In this document: positions 7,356-14,682 of the stretch, in pieces
Numbering within the stretch: position 1 is the first letter of the stretch
Layout of the letters: each line of letters starts with the position of its first letter
DNA from: an uncultured Xanthobacteraceae bacterium
GTDB taxonomy: Bacteria > Pseudomonadota > Alphaproteobacteria > Rhizobiales > Xanthobacteraceae
NCBI GenBank assembly: GCA_955652195.1
Contig: CATPBC010000484.1
Location: forward strand, 1 to 17,938
Length of the DNA stretch: 17,938 nucleotides
Direction: 5' to 3'
Translations under genes and position numbers: made by a program
Notes under the pieces: model-generated
Told to the model about the DNA's origin: nothing
The model's database searches: none
What the model saw: only the letters and a program-made list of their open reading frames with translations

Positions 7356-8987
7356 ATGCTCGGCTTGATGCAGGACTGGCCGCTTTTATGCCATCGCATC
7401 ATCGATCACGCAGCAACGAATGCCGGTGATCAGCCCGTCATATCGCGGTCGATTGAAGGGCCGATGCATACAACGAATTACGCCGAAATCAGGCGGCGCG
7501 CGCTACGGGTCGCGCAGCGGCTCGAACGCGACGGCGTGCGGCTCGGCGATCGCGTCGCGACGCTCGCCTGGAATAGCTGGCGCCACCTCGAGAGCTGGTA
7601 CGGCATTCTCGGCATCGGCGCCATTTATCACACCGTCAATCCCCGGCTGTTCACCGATCAGATCGTCTGGATCATCAATCACGCGGAGGACCGCGTGATC
7701 ATGACCGATGTCACATTTTTGCCGCTGCTCGAGAAGATCGCGGATCAAATTCCCACCATCGAACGCACCATCGTTTATTGCGATTCGGCGCATATGCCAC
7801 AGACGTCGTTGCGCAATGCCGTGCCCTATGAGGACTGGCTTGCGGAGGCCGATGGCGACTTCGCCTGGAAATCCTTCGACGAAAACACGGCAGCCGGTAT
7901 GTGTTACACCTCCGGCACCACCGGCGGCCCCAAAGGCGTCGTCTATTCGCATCGCTCCAACGTGCTGCATGCGATGACGGCGTTGCGGCCGGATATGATC
8001 GGACTGTCGGGCCGTGACATTGCGATGCCGGTGGTGCCGCTGTTTCATGCCAATGGATGGGCCATAGGCTTTGCCGCGCCGATGGCCGGCGCGGCCTTAG
8101 TGTTGCCCGGGCAAAAGCTCGACGGCCCCTCGATCTATCAATTGCTGACCGATTACAAAGTCACCTGCACCGCCGCCGTGCCGACGGTCTGGCTCGGGTT
8201 GTTGCAGGACCTGGAAAAGACCGGCGGCAAGCTGCCCAATTTGCGCCGCGTGGTGATCGGCGGCTCCGCTTGTCCGCGCGCCATGATCTCAACCTTCCAA
8301 AACGTGTACGGCGTCGAGGTCACCCACGCCTGGGGCATGACCGAAATGAGTCCGCTCGGCACTACCTGCTCGCTCAAAGCCGAATATGCCGCCTTGAAGG
8401 GCGACGCGCTTCTGGATGTCTTGCAGAAGCAGGGCCACTCGCCATTCTGTGTCGAGATGAAAATCACCGATGACCAGGGGCGCCGCATACCGTGGGACGG
8501 CAAAACCTTCGGCCGCCTGAAAGTCCGGGGTCCCGCCGTTGCCAAGGCTTATTTCAAGGACGATAGCAACATTCTCGACGAAGAAGGATTTTTCGACACC
8601 GGCGACGTCGGCACCATCGATCGCTACGGCTATCTGAATATCACCGACCGCTCCAAGGACGTGATCAAGTCCGGTGGCGAATGGATTTCGTCGATCGAGT
8701 TGGAGAATCTCGCTGTTGGCCATCCCAAAGTCGCGGAAGCCGCCGTCATCGGGGTGCGGCACCCGAAATGGGATGAGCGGCCTCTGCTGGTCATTGTCCT
8801 CAAGCCGGGAGAGAAAGCGAGCAAAGAGGAACTGTTGGCCTTTTTGGAGGGCAAAATCGCCAAGTGGTGGATGCCGGATGACGTCGCTTTCGTGAAAGAA
8901 ATCCCGCATACCGCAACCGGCAAGATTCTAAAAACGGCGTTGCGCGCCCAGTTCAAGGATTACGTTCTGCCGAGCGCCGCCGCGTAA
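7356..8987 (+). CDS. Acyl-CoA synthetase (long/medium-chain fatty acid-CoA ligase)
   Basis: This adenylate-forming enzyme activates a fatty acid with ATP and CoA through an acyl-AMP intermediate. The 543-residue product has the ATP-binding P-loop [11 protein letters not shown] at 184-194, the GMTEMSP adenine-binding motif, and the TGD and [13 protein letters not shown] hinge region. The catalytic lysine is K523 in ATGKILK. These features and the length place it with AlkK-like / long-chain-type ligases, but chain length cannot be read from sequence. The ATG at 7356 is preceded by GGGAGG with six-base spacing. This is clearly better than the TTG 14 codons upstream. It is divergent from the extensin-like gene across about 240 nt. 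No terminator was seen after its stop. Confidence 0.93.
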   Translation: MLGLMQDWPLLCHRIIDHAATNAGDQPVISRSIEGPMHTTNYAEIRRRALRVAQRLERDGVRLGDRVATLAWNSWRHLESWYGILGIGAIYHTVNPRLFTDQIVWIINHAEDRVIMTDVTFLPLLEKIADQIPTIERTIVYCDSAHMPQTSLRNAVPYEDWLAEADGDFAWKSFDENTAAGMCYTSGTTGGPKGVVYSHRSNVLHAMTALRPDMIGLSGRDIAMPVVPLFHANGWAIGFAAPMAGAALVLPGQKLDGPSIYQLLTDYKVTCTAAVPTVWLGLLQDLEKTGGKLPNLRRVVIGGSACPRAMISTFQNVYGVEVTHAWGMTEMSPLGTTCSLKAEYAALKGDALLDVLQKQGHSPFCVEMKITDDQGRRIPWDGKTFGRLKVRGPAVAKAYFKDDSNILDEEGFFDTGDVGTIDRYGYLNITDRSKDVIKSGGEWISSIELENLAVGHPKVAEAAVIGVRHPKWDERPLLVIVLKPGEKASKEELLAFLEGKIAKWWMPDDVAFVKEIPHTATGKILKTALRAQFKDYVLPSAAA

Positions 8988-9302
8988 CCCGCCTGCGCCA
9001 TCTGCGACGCCACACAACGTTTCCTGGCGGCGATTGTTGCAATGCAATATCGCAAATGTGCGATGCGTTCGATGCATGGGAACAATCACTCCCAAATTGG
9101 TCAATGGATTTATATCAAATAGTTTCAATGCCTTGCATGAATCACTCTGCTGCATTGACGCCGCATAAATTGCACGCTTCGGCCTAAAGTCTTGCCGTCA
9201 ATGGTGCGTCGCACAATGACCACAATCCGCTGGTCATAGCGGCACTGGTTCGCGAGCCGCGAACCCAATCACCCCTCCCATCAACAATCGAACAGGATGG
9301 TC
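8988..9302. promoter_or_regulatory. rlpA-like leader with two consecutive inverted repeats
   Basis: This 315-nt gap is AT-richer than its surroundings. It holds two perfect inverted repeats just before the RlpA-like gene. The first is ATGACCA (9216-9222) and TGGTCAT (9231-9237). The second is GGTTCGCG (9247-9254) and CGCGAACC (9258-9265) with a three-base loop. They could be an operator and/or RNA hairpins in the leader. I could not find a convincing -35/-10 pair, and no gene is supported here. Confidence 0.45.
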
Positions 9303-9665
9303 ATGGCTATTGCCAGCCTCAAGAGAACTTTGTTTGCCTCGGCTCTTATCGGCTGCGTCGTCGGAGCCCCATTTGTCGCATCGGCGCAGAGCGGAATTGC
9401 CTCGATCTACGCCTATTCCGGGAGCCGCACCGCGAGCGGTGAGCACATGTCGCCTGGCGGGCTTACTGCTGCGCATCGCACGCTGCCGTTCGGCACGATG
9501 GTGCGGGTCACCAATCAGAGTAGCGGGCGCTCGGTCGTGGTGCGCATCAACGATCGCGGGCCCTTCATCCGCGGGCGCATCATCGATCTCAGCCCTGCCG
9601 CGGCACGGGCGCTGGGTTTTTCCGGCCTTGCCAATGTCTCGGTCGACGTGGTCGGCAGCAGCTAG
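9303..9665 (+). CDS. Minimal RlpA-like (double-psi beta-barrel) secreted protein
   Basis: The 120-residue product has a signal peptide (about 1-28, ending in ASAQ) followed only by an RlpA-like DPBB domain. RlpA proteins are lytic transglycosylases that cleave glycan strands lacking stem peptides. The conserved segment TASGEH...[12 protein letters not shown] is present. So is VRINDRGPF, with E47 and D84 at positions that match the acidic residues reported essential in Pseudomonas RlpA. Full-length RlpA proteins usually also have a SPOR domain and are much longer. This one is a single-domain version with no lipobox. The ATG at 9303 is preferred over 9297 because ACAGGA sits at the right distance from it. 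It is convergent with yidC. Confidence 0.85.
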   Translation: MAIASLKRTLFASALIGCVVGAPFVASAQSGIASIYAYSGSRTASGEHMSPGGLTAAHRTLPFGTMVRVTNQSSGRSVVVRINDRGPFIRGRIIDLSPAAARALGFSGLANVSVDVVGSS

Positions 9666-9693
9666 CGAACCGCTGGCCATTGACACGAAACTT

Positions 9694-9721
9694 AAACGGG
9701 AGGCATGCGCCTCCCGTTTTT
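9694..9721 (+). terminator. Terminator between the RlpA-like gene and yidC
   Basis: AAACGGGAGGC (9694-9704) pairs perfectly with GCCTCCCGTTT (9709-9719) around loop ATGC and is followed by further Ts. It lies 29 nt after the RlpA-like stop. Read leftward it also has an A/T-rich flank, so it may act in both directions for the convergent yidC operon. Confidence 0.85.
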
Positions 9722-9742
9722 GCTTGCACGATTGGATAACGA

Positions 9743-11611
9743 TTATTCCGCCGGCTGCTTGGGCTTCGGCTTGATGAAGGTGCTCTTGAGATTGTCCCAG
9801 AGCTCAATCTTCACGCCGTGACGGTGCATGATCGCGCTCTGCTGCAGCACCGACAGCGTGTTGTTCCAGGCCCAATAGATCACCAATCCGGCCGGGAAAC
9901 TCGCCAGCATGAAGGTAAAGATGAGCGGCATCCAGTTGAAGATGATCTGCTGGGTGGGATCGGGTGGCGTCGGGTTGAGCTTCATCTGGAACCACATGGT
10001 CACACCCATGATCGCAGGCCAGGCGCCGAGATGCAGGAAGCTCGAATAGACCGCCGGATCGAACGGAATGAACCCGAACAAATTGAAAATGTTGGTCGGA
10101 TCGCCGGCGGAGAGGTCGTGAATCCAGCCGTAGAACGGTGCGTGCCGCATTTCGATGGTGATGAACAGCACCTTATAGAGCGAGAAGAATACCGGGATCT
10201 GGATCGCGATCGGCAAACACCCGGCGACCGGATTGATCTGCTCTTTTTTGTAGAGCTCCATCATCGCCTGCTGCTGCTTCACCCGGTCATTGCCATAGCG
10301 CTCCTTGATCATGGCCATTTGCGGCTGCACCGCCTTCATCTTGGCCATCGATGCGTAAGACTTGTTGGCAAGCGGGAAGAACAGAATCTTCACCAGCACG
10401 GTGACGATCAAGATCGCGATGCCGAAATTGCCGACCAGATGGAAGGAAAAGTCCATCGCCAGGAACATCGGCTTGGTGATGAAGTAGAACCAGCCCCAAT
10501 CGATCAACAGATCGAAATGGTTGAGATGAAGCGCCTCGTTATAGCCGCCGGGCCCGAACGGAAAATTGACGCCGACTACCGAGACCTCCTTGGCGCCGGC
10601 GAACAAGCGCGCATTGGCGCTGCCGGTGCCGCCTGGCGCGATGGTTTGCGGCTGCAACAGATAGTCGGTCTGATAGGTCTTCAGCCCGCCCGTTTCACCG
10701 GCCGAGAATCGGGCGCGCACCTTGGCATCGGCGTCGGGCAGTAGCGTTGCGGCCCAATATTTATCGGTGATGCCAAGCCAGGCATTGGTGACGTCCCAGG
10801 TTTCCGACTTCTTGTCCTCGATTTTTTTATACGTCCATTCCTGCAAGCCCTGGTCACCCAAATCGCCGATCAGGCCTTCGTGCAGAATGTAGTAGCCCTG
10901 CACTTGCGGGGTGCCGTGGCGCGAGATCAAAGCATACGGAAACAGCGTCACTGCGTTGGCACCACGGTTCGCCACATCGTCCTTGACGGTGAACAGATAA
11001 CGGTCGTCAACCGAGATGGTACGGGTGAACACGAGTCCCTGACCATTGTCGTAGGTCAGCGTCACCGGATGGCCGACGCCGAGCGCGCCGGAGCTCTGCT
11101 GCTTCCAAATCGTGTCCGGACCCGGCATGGTCGCGTTAGTGCCGGCGGCAGGCACCCAGCCGAATTCGGCATAAAATGCATCCGACGCGCCCGACGGCGA
11201 AAACAGCACGATCGGCGGGGATCGCGGATCGATTTCTGTCCGATATTGCGTCAGCGTCAAGTCGTCGATCCTGCCGCCCTTAAGATCGATGCTGCCGCCG
11301 AGCCGCGGCGTCTCGATCGCAATCCGCGGCGACGACGCAATCACCGCTTCGCGCGACGTGGCTTGCGCCTGTGTCGATGGGGCCGCGGTCTTCGGCGTTC
11401 CAGGCACTTCCGGCGTTACCGGTTGCGGGCCGTTCGGCCGTGCCGGGGTGGGCTGGGCAGCGCCGGGCTGGGCTTGTGATTGCTCTTGCTGCTTGACCTG
11501 CGCTTCCTGGCGCTGCCGCTCCACTTGCGGGTAGCCGATGAAATATTGCCAGCCGACGATGACAAGCAGCGACAGCACGACGGCCAGGATGGTGTTCTTG
11601 TGGTCGCTCAT
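9743..11611 (-). CDS. yidC: Membrane protein insertase YidC
   Basis: YidC inserts and folds inner-membrane proteins, alone or with SecYEG. The 622-residue product has an N-terminal membrane anchor (about 5-25) and a proline/glutamine-rich linker (about 30-80). A large periplasmic domain follows, then the conserved five-helix insertase core at about 380-600. The groove residue is a lysine (about K408 in LVKILFFPLANKSYASMAKMK), where E. coli YidC has arginine. Lysine here is, as I recall, normal in alphaproteobacteria. The NPVAGCLP and QIPVFFSLYKVL segments are diagnostic. A short basic tail ends the protein. Its ATG directly follows the rnpA TGA with no intervening base, and the Shine-Dalgarno is poor. 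Coupled translation is therefore likely. Confidence 0.97.
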   Translation of the reverse strand: MSDHKNTILAVVLSLLVIVGWQYFIGYPQVERQRQEAQVKQQEQSQAQPGAAQPTPARPNGPQPVTPEVPGTPKTAAPSTQAQATSREAVIASSPRIAIETPRLGGSIDLKGGRIDDLTLTQYRTEIDPRSPPIVLFSPSGASDAFYAEFGWVPAAGTNATMPGPDTIWKQQSSGALGVGHPVTLTYDNGQGLVFTRTISVDDRYLFTVKDDVANRGANAVTLFPYALISRHGTPQVQGYYILHEGLIGDLGDQGLQEWTYKKIEDKKSETWDVTNAWLGITDKYWAATLLPDADAKVRARFSAGETGGLKTYQTDYLLQPQTIAPGGTGSANARLFAGAKEVSVVGVNFPFGPGGYNEALHLNHFDLLIDWGWFYFITKPMFLAMDFSFHLVGNFGIAILIVTVLVKILFFPLANKSYASMAKMKAVQPQMAMIKERYGNDRVKQQQAMMELYKKEQINPVAGCLPIAIQIPVFFSLYKVLFITIEMRHAPFYGWIHDLSAGDPTNIFNLFGFIPFDPAVYSSFLHLGAWPAIMGVTMWFQMKLNPTPPDPTQQIIFNWMPLIFTFMLASFPAGLVIYWAWNNTLSVLQQSAIMHRHGVKIELWDNLKSTFIKPKPKQPAE

Positions 11612-11641
11612 TCAATGCTCGTATTTGCAATGCTCGTATTT
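11612..11641. repeat. 15-nt tandem duplication at the end of rnpA
   Basis: Two copies of a 15-nt unit lie back to back on the minus strand. They read AAATACGAGCATTG followed by C, then the same 14 bases followed by A. They encode KYEHC-KYEH and the second includes the first bases of the TGA stop. The duplication sits exactly at the rnpA-yidC junction, so it also contributes the region upstream of the yidC ATG. Confidence 0.85.
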
Positions 11642-12088
11642 GTCGGTCTGCGGCTTATCGGGCTTTGGCGTTTGCCGCGGCGGCCGGCTGGACGAACCTG
11701 CTCTATGTGGGGGCCGGTCGTCCGATGCACCAGTTGCCGCGCCGGCTGCACTGGAAGCATGAACGCGGCGAAGTGCGCCGCTGAGTTCCTTCATCATGTC
11801 GCCGAACGGCGCTTTGAGCGCCGCGCGGCGTCCGATCAGGACGTAATCGTGCCCGGCGCAAAGCGCCGCGGGCGGCGCGAGCCGGACGAGCTCGCGCAAG
11901 CGGCGCCGCACCCGGTTGCGTTCGACGGCATTGCCGACTTGCTTGGCGACGGTGAAGCCAATTCGGGGCGGTCCGGCCGGCGCCCGCGGCCGTGCCTGCA
12001 GCACGAAGGCGTTTGCGTGCGCTCGCGCGCCTTGCCCGGCAGCTTGGGCGACGGCCCGAAAGTCACTCCGGCGTTTCAAGCGCTCCAT
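11612..12088 (-). CDS. rnpA: Ribonuclease P protein component
   Basis: RnpA binds the catalytic RNase P RNA and helps cleave tRNA 5' leaders. Numbered from the ATG at 12088, the product has 158 residues. It starts MERLKRRSDF, has the FTVAKQVGNAVERNRVRRRLRE block (RNR motif) at 45-66, and LIGRRAALKAPF near 84-95. This core is complete. The last ~45 residues are a low-complexity, proline/arginine/serine-rich tail not needed for the fold. The tail ends in a duplicated KYEH motif from a 15-nt tandem duplication. An open reading frame continues upstream to 12223, but that would overlap rpmH and has no RnpA homology. It lies 127 nt after rpmH and abuts yidC. Confidence 0.95.
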   Translation of the reverse strand: MERLKRRSDFRAVAQAAGQGARAHANAFVLQARPRAPAGPPRIGFTVAKQVGNAVERNRVRRRLRELVRLAPPAALCAGHDYVLIGRRAALKAPFGDMMKELSGALRRVHASSAAGAATGASDDRPPHRAGSSSRPPRQTPKPDKPQTDKYEHCKYEH

Positions 12089-12215
12089 ATCACCGACTTT
12101 GAAGTCACCAAGCTTCGCGTGACCGACTCCAGGCGAGTGCTGCAATCCAAATGTTACAATCGATGTGCGACAGAAAAACCAGGCCGCCCGCAGCGGGGTG
12201 TCACGCGTGTTGCGT

Positions 12216-12350
12216 TTAGGCACTTAGCCTCTTGCGCCCCCGTGCACGACGCGAGGCTAAAACCTTGCGGCCGCCCTTGCTCGCCATGCGGCTGCGAAAA
12301 CCGTGGCGCCGCTTGCGCACCAGTTTGCTCGGCTGATAAGTCCGTTTCAC
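12216..12350 (-). CDS. rpmH: 50S ribosomal protein L34
   Basis: This short gene encodes the 44-residue protein L34 of the large subunit. The product reads [17 protein letters not shown] and continues with [14 protein letters not shown] and a basic C-terminus ending RKRLSA, the full L34 sequence. It starts with GTG at 12350, with GGAGA about seven bases upstream. It is the first gene of the rpmH-rnpA-yidC operon, the universal L34-RnpA arrangement. A sigma70-type promoter lies 54 nt upstream. Because it is small and starts with GTG it is easily missed. Confidence 0.97.
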   Translation of the reverse strand: MKRTYQPSKLVRKRRHGFRSRMASKGGRKVLASRRARGRKRLSA

Positions 12351-12403
12351 GGGATGTTCTCCGCTGCGCGGCTTGCCGCGGCGATGCGCCGCGATTGGCG
12401 CGG

Positions 12404-12432
12404 CTTATACGGGAGGGCTTCCGGCCCGTCAA
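12404..12432 (-). promoter_or_regulatory. Sigma70-type promoter of rpmH-rnpA-yidC
   Basis: Read leftward, TTGACG (12432-12427) and TATAAG (12409-12404) are separated by exactly 17 bases, close to the consensus. Transcription would begin near 12397, giving a leader of about 47 nt before the rpmH GTG. The strength suits a ribosomal-protein operon. Confidence 0.72.
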
Positions 12433-12721
12433 CGTAACTTCTCCGCCATTTGTGGGCATTTTGGCTGGCGTTCGGAAGCTGCATCGCCGGCGCGATGAAG
12501 CTTGGCAAAACTGTGAAGGGGCGATTTAAGGATTGCCCAAACCATGGATGCTACGCTTTGCGGCAAGTGCAAATCACCGGCCCGCCCGGTCGAACCGCAT
12601 CGGCGCGACGCAGCGGTGAGGAAAATGCCTCAATGACATATTTAGTGGGGGATTTGACGTCGCCACTGGTGCGGCGCATCATTAGCTTGCTGCGCCATTT
12701 GGCTAAGCAGCGGACTCGGTC
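12433..12721. other. Divergent region between rpmH promoter and histidine kinase gene
   Basis: This gap of about 290 nt holds the upstream side of the rpmH promoter and, presumably, the promoter of the kinase gene. A hairpin-forming inverted repeat lies at 12477-12502, with inner arms CATCGC (12482-12487) and GCGATG (12492-12497) and outer AGCT/AGCT. A rightward TTGACG at about 12654 lacks a good -10 partner. A possible 30-codon reading frame runs 12633-12725, and its TGA overlaps the kinase ATG as ATGA. Its coding status is uncertain. Confidence 0.4.
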
Positions 12722-14200
12722 ATGACTGAAGACACCGCCGTGCGGCCGGAACAACTCCGGACGCCGCGCTTCGGGCTTTCGGCGAAACTCCTCGTCCTCA
12801 CGATTTTGTTCGTGATGATCGCGGAAGTGCTGATCTATGTGCCATCGGTTGCCAATTTCCGCGTTGTTTGGCTGAGGGATCGCCTGGCCACAGCGTACAC
12901 CGCCGCGCTGGTTCTTGACGCGGCGCCAAACGGGGTGGTTTCCGATACCCTCGCCAAGCGCATTCTCGACTCGATCGGCGCGCGTGCGGTCGCCATGAAG
13001 ATGGGCTCCCGCCATCGCATGATCGCGGTCGATGACATGCCGCCGGCAGTCGCCGCTACTTATGACATGCGCACCGTCTATGCGTTCGACGCGGTGGTTG
13101 ATGCCTTCACCACCATGCTCAACAGCAAAAAGGAAGTGGTGCGCGTCATGGGCCCCGCGCCCGGCGGCGAATATATCGAACTCGTCATGGACGAGCAGCC
13201 GCTGCGGCGGGCGATGCTGCGTTATTCGGTCGATATTCTGCTGCTGTCGCTTCTAATCTCCGCCATTACCGCGGCGTTGGTTTATCTGGCGCTCCACTAC
13301 ATGTTTGTGCGGCCGATGCGTCGCGTCACCGCGAACATGATTGCGTTCCGCGCCGATCCGGAAAACAGCGACCGTGTAATCGCCTCGTCGGGCCGGCTTG
13401 ACGAGATCGGCACTGCCGAGCGCGAACTTGCCACTATGCAGACCGAACTCGCCTCGATGCTGCATCAAAAAAACCGGCTCGCCGGGCTCGGGCTTGCGGT
13501 GTCGAAAATCAATCACGACCTACGCAACTTGCTCGCCTCGGCGCAGCTATTCTCCGACCGGCTTGCCAAGATTCCCGATCCCGGCGTGCAGCGTTTTGCG
13601 CCGAAGCTGATGCACGCCTTGGAACGGGCGATCGCCTTTTGCCAGTCCACTTTGTCCTACGGCCGCTTGCAGGAAGCGCCGCCGGACCGCCAACCGATTC
13701 TGCTCGAACCGCTGGTCGAGGAAGTGCACGAGAATTTGGGCCTCGGTGCCGACGCACCGATCCGCTGGATCAGCGCAGTCGAGCGCGGCCTCGTCGTGGA
13801 GGCCGATTACGATCAGTTGTTCCGCATCCTGCTTAATCTCGCTCGCAATGCCGTGCAGGCCATGGAAAGCCAGGCCACCGAAGGCCGTACCGACCGCGAT
13901 CCAGGGCGGGACCAGATCCGTATCACCGGCCGCCGCGAAGGCGCGGTGGTCGTGATTGAGGTTTCCGACACCGGCCCCGGTTTTTCCGAACAGGCGCGCG
14001 CGCATCTGTTCGAAGCATTCCAGGGTTCGACCCGCACCGGCGGCACCGGGCTCGGGCTTGCGATCGCCGCCGAGCTGGTGCGCGCGCATGGCGGCGAAAT
14101 CCGTCTGGTCGAGGGCACCATCGGCGCGACGTTCAGTTTGACCATCCCGGATCGCGCCGTGGAGCTTGCCGCCCATCGCGGCGCACGTGCCCATGGTTAG
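12722..14200 (+). CDS. Orphan membrane sensor histidine kinase
   Basis: The predicted inner-membrane kinase has 492 residues. Membrane helices at about 21-43 and 168-193 enclose an extracytoplasmic sensor region of about 125 residues. A HAMP-like linker (about 195-250) leads to the dimerisation/phosphoacceptor helix with His265 in SKINHDLRNLL. The ATPase domain shows the N box NLARNAVQAM (372-381), the G1 box DTGPG (416-420) and the G2 box GTGLGLA (442-448). The HDLRN motif is not the common HELRT/HEIKN. No PAS domain and no receiver domain were seen. No response regulator is next to it in the window, so its partner is unknown. The ribosome binding site is weak. The start overlaps a possible upstream short frame as ATGA. 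Confidence 0.93.
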   Translation: MTEDTAVRPEQLRTPRFGLSAKLLVLTILFVMIAEVLIYVPSVANFRVVWLRDRLATAYTAALVLDAAPNGVVSDTLAKRILDSIGARAVAMKMGSRHRMIAVDDMPPAVAATYDMRTVYAFDAVVDAFTTMLNSKKEVVRVMGPAPGGEYIELVMDEQPLRRAMLRYSVDILLLSLLISAITAALVYLALHYMFVRPMRRVTANMIAFRADPENSDRVIASSGRLDEIGTAERELATMQTELASMLHQKNRLAGLGLAVSKINHDLRNLLASAQLFSDRLAKIPDPGVQRFAPKLMHALERAIAFCQSTLSYGRLQEAPPDRQPILLEPLVEEVHENLGLGADAPIRWISAVERGLVVEADYDQLFRILLNLARNAVQAMESQATEGRTDRDPGRDQIRITGRREGAVVVIEVSDTGPGFSEQARAHLFEAFQGSTRTGGTGLGLAIAAELVRAHGGEIRLVEGTIGATFSLTIPDRAVELAAHRGARAHG

Positions 14201-14270
14201 ATATTTCTTGTTGGTCCTTGGGAGCTGATTTTGCCGCCGCGTCGCCGCGCGATTGCGGCCGCGTCCTGCC

Positions 14271-14297
14271 TTGCCATCGACCGTCGGACCCTATAGC
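14271..14297 (+). promoter_or_regulatory. Weak candidate promoter of tRNA-Arg
   Basis: TTGCCA (14271-14276) and TATAGC (14292-14297) are spaced 15 bases apart, shorter than ideal. Shifting the -35 one base 5' gives 16. The -10 lies 11 bases before the mature tRNA, which fits a short tRNA leader. Confidence 0.35.
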
Positions 14298-14308
14298 TAC
14301 GACGCGCC

Positions 14309-14385
14309 GCGCCCGTAGCTCAGCTGGATAGAGCACCAGACTACGAATCTGGGGGTCAGGAGTTCGAATCTCTTCGGGCGCGCCA
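14309..14385 (+). tRNA. tRNA-Arg (anticodon ACG)
   Basis: A complete 77-nt cloverleaf is visible. The acceptor stem GCGCCCG (14309-14315) pairs with CGGGCGC (14375-14381). The D arm is AGCTCAGCTGGATAGAGC. The anticodon stem CCAGA/TCTGG encloses loop CTACGAA with ACG at 14343-14345. The T arm carries GTTCGAATC. The discriminator G (14382) is followed by an encoded CCA (14383-14385). ACG decodes CGN arginine codons after A34 is edited to inosine by TadA. No intrinsic terminator is evident downstream. Confidence 0.97.
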
Positions 14386-14446
14386 GTTTAATTTACCAAT
14401 CAATCCAACCTTGCGCGCCGTTCGCTCAGGTGCGGCGCAGTGCCAG

Positions 14447-14502
14447 GCAAATGTACACGCACACGCAAATGTACACGCAAATGTACACGCAAATGTAAAT
14501 GT
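14447..14502. repeat. 12-nt tandem array downstream of tRNA-Arg
   Basis: ACACGCAAATGT is repeated three times exactly, at 14461-14472, 14473-14484 and 14485-14496. Partial copies flank it: GCAAATGTACACGC at 14447-14460 and AAATGT at 14497-14502. There are no spacers between units. It lies in the 297-nt gap between the tRNA and the DUF697 gene, in which I found no other feature. Confidence 0.9.
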
Positions 14503-14682
14503 GGGACTGGCTGATTATTGCACGCGGCCGAGCGCGGGGAGGCGGCGCTTGGCACCGGGAACCTGCCATGATAGCCTTTTTTATCGCTCAATAGCTTGAG
14601 CCATCGAGAGTTCTAGCCGGCCGGTCGCACGGCGAAGGCGGGCGCCGGTCCCGCCCTCGGGGATGAAAGAAAGGGATACGCC

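Noticed and set aside
7503..8909. Leftward open frames opposite the acyl-CoA ligase gene
   Set aside because: Shadow frames of a clearly coding strand, with no recognised motif.
12089..12223. N-terminal extension of rnpA by 45 codons
   Set aside because: It would overlap the rpmH coding end and has no resemblance to RnpA, whose conserved start MERLKRRSDF is at 12088.
12654..12683. Rightward promoter for the histidine kinase gene
   Set aside because: TTGACG is present, but the expected -10 position has only CATCAT/ATCATT, too weak to call.
13547..14194. Long leftward open frame opposite the histidine kinase gene
   Set aside because: GC-rich codon bias leaves the antisense frame open. The forward protein has complete kinase motifs while the reverse has none.
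14309..14400. tRNA-Arg as an integration site of a mobile element
   Set aside because: The tRNA 3' end is not repeated elsewhere in the window, and there is no integrase or phage gene.
14447..14502. Possible CRISPR array (also 1893-1956, 3149-3184, 15292-15340)
   Set aside because: Units are 11-13 nt and directly contiguous with no spacers, and no cas genes are present. These are tandem repeats.
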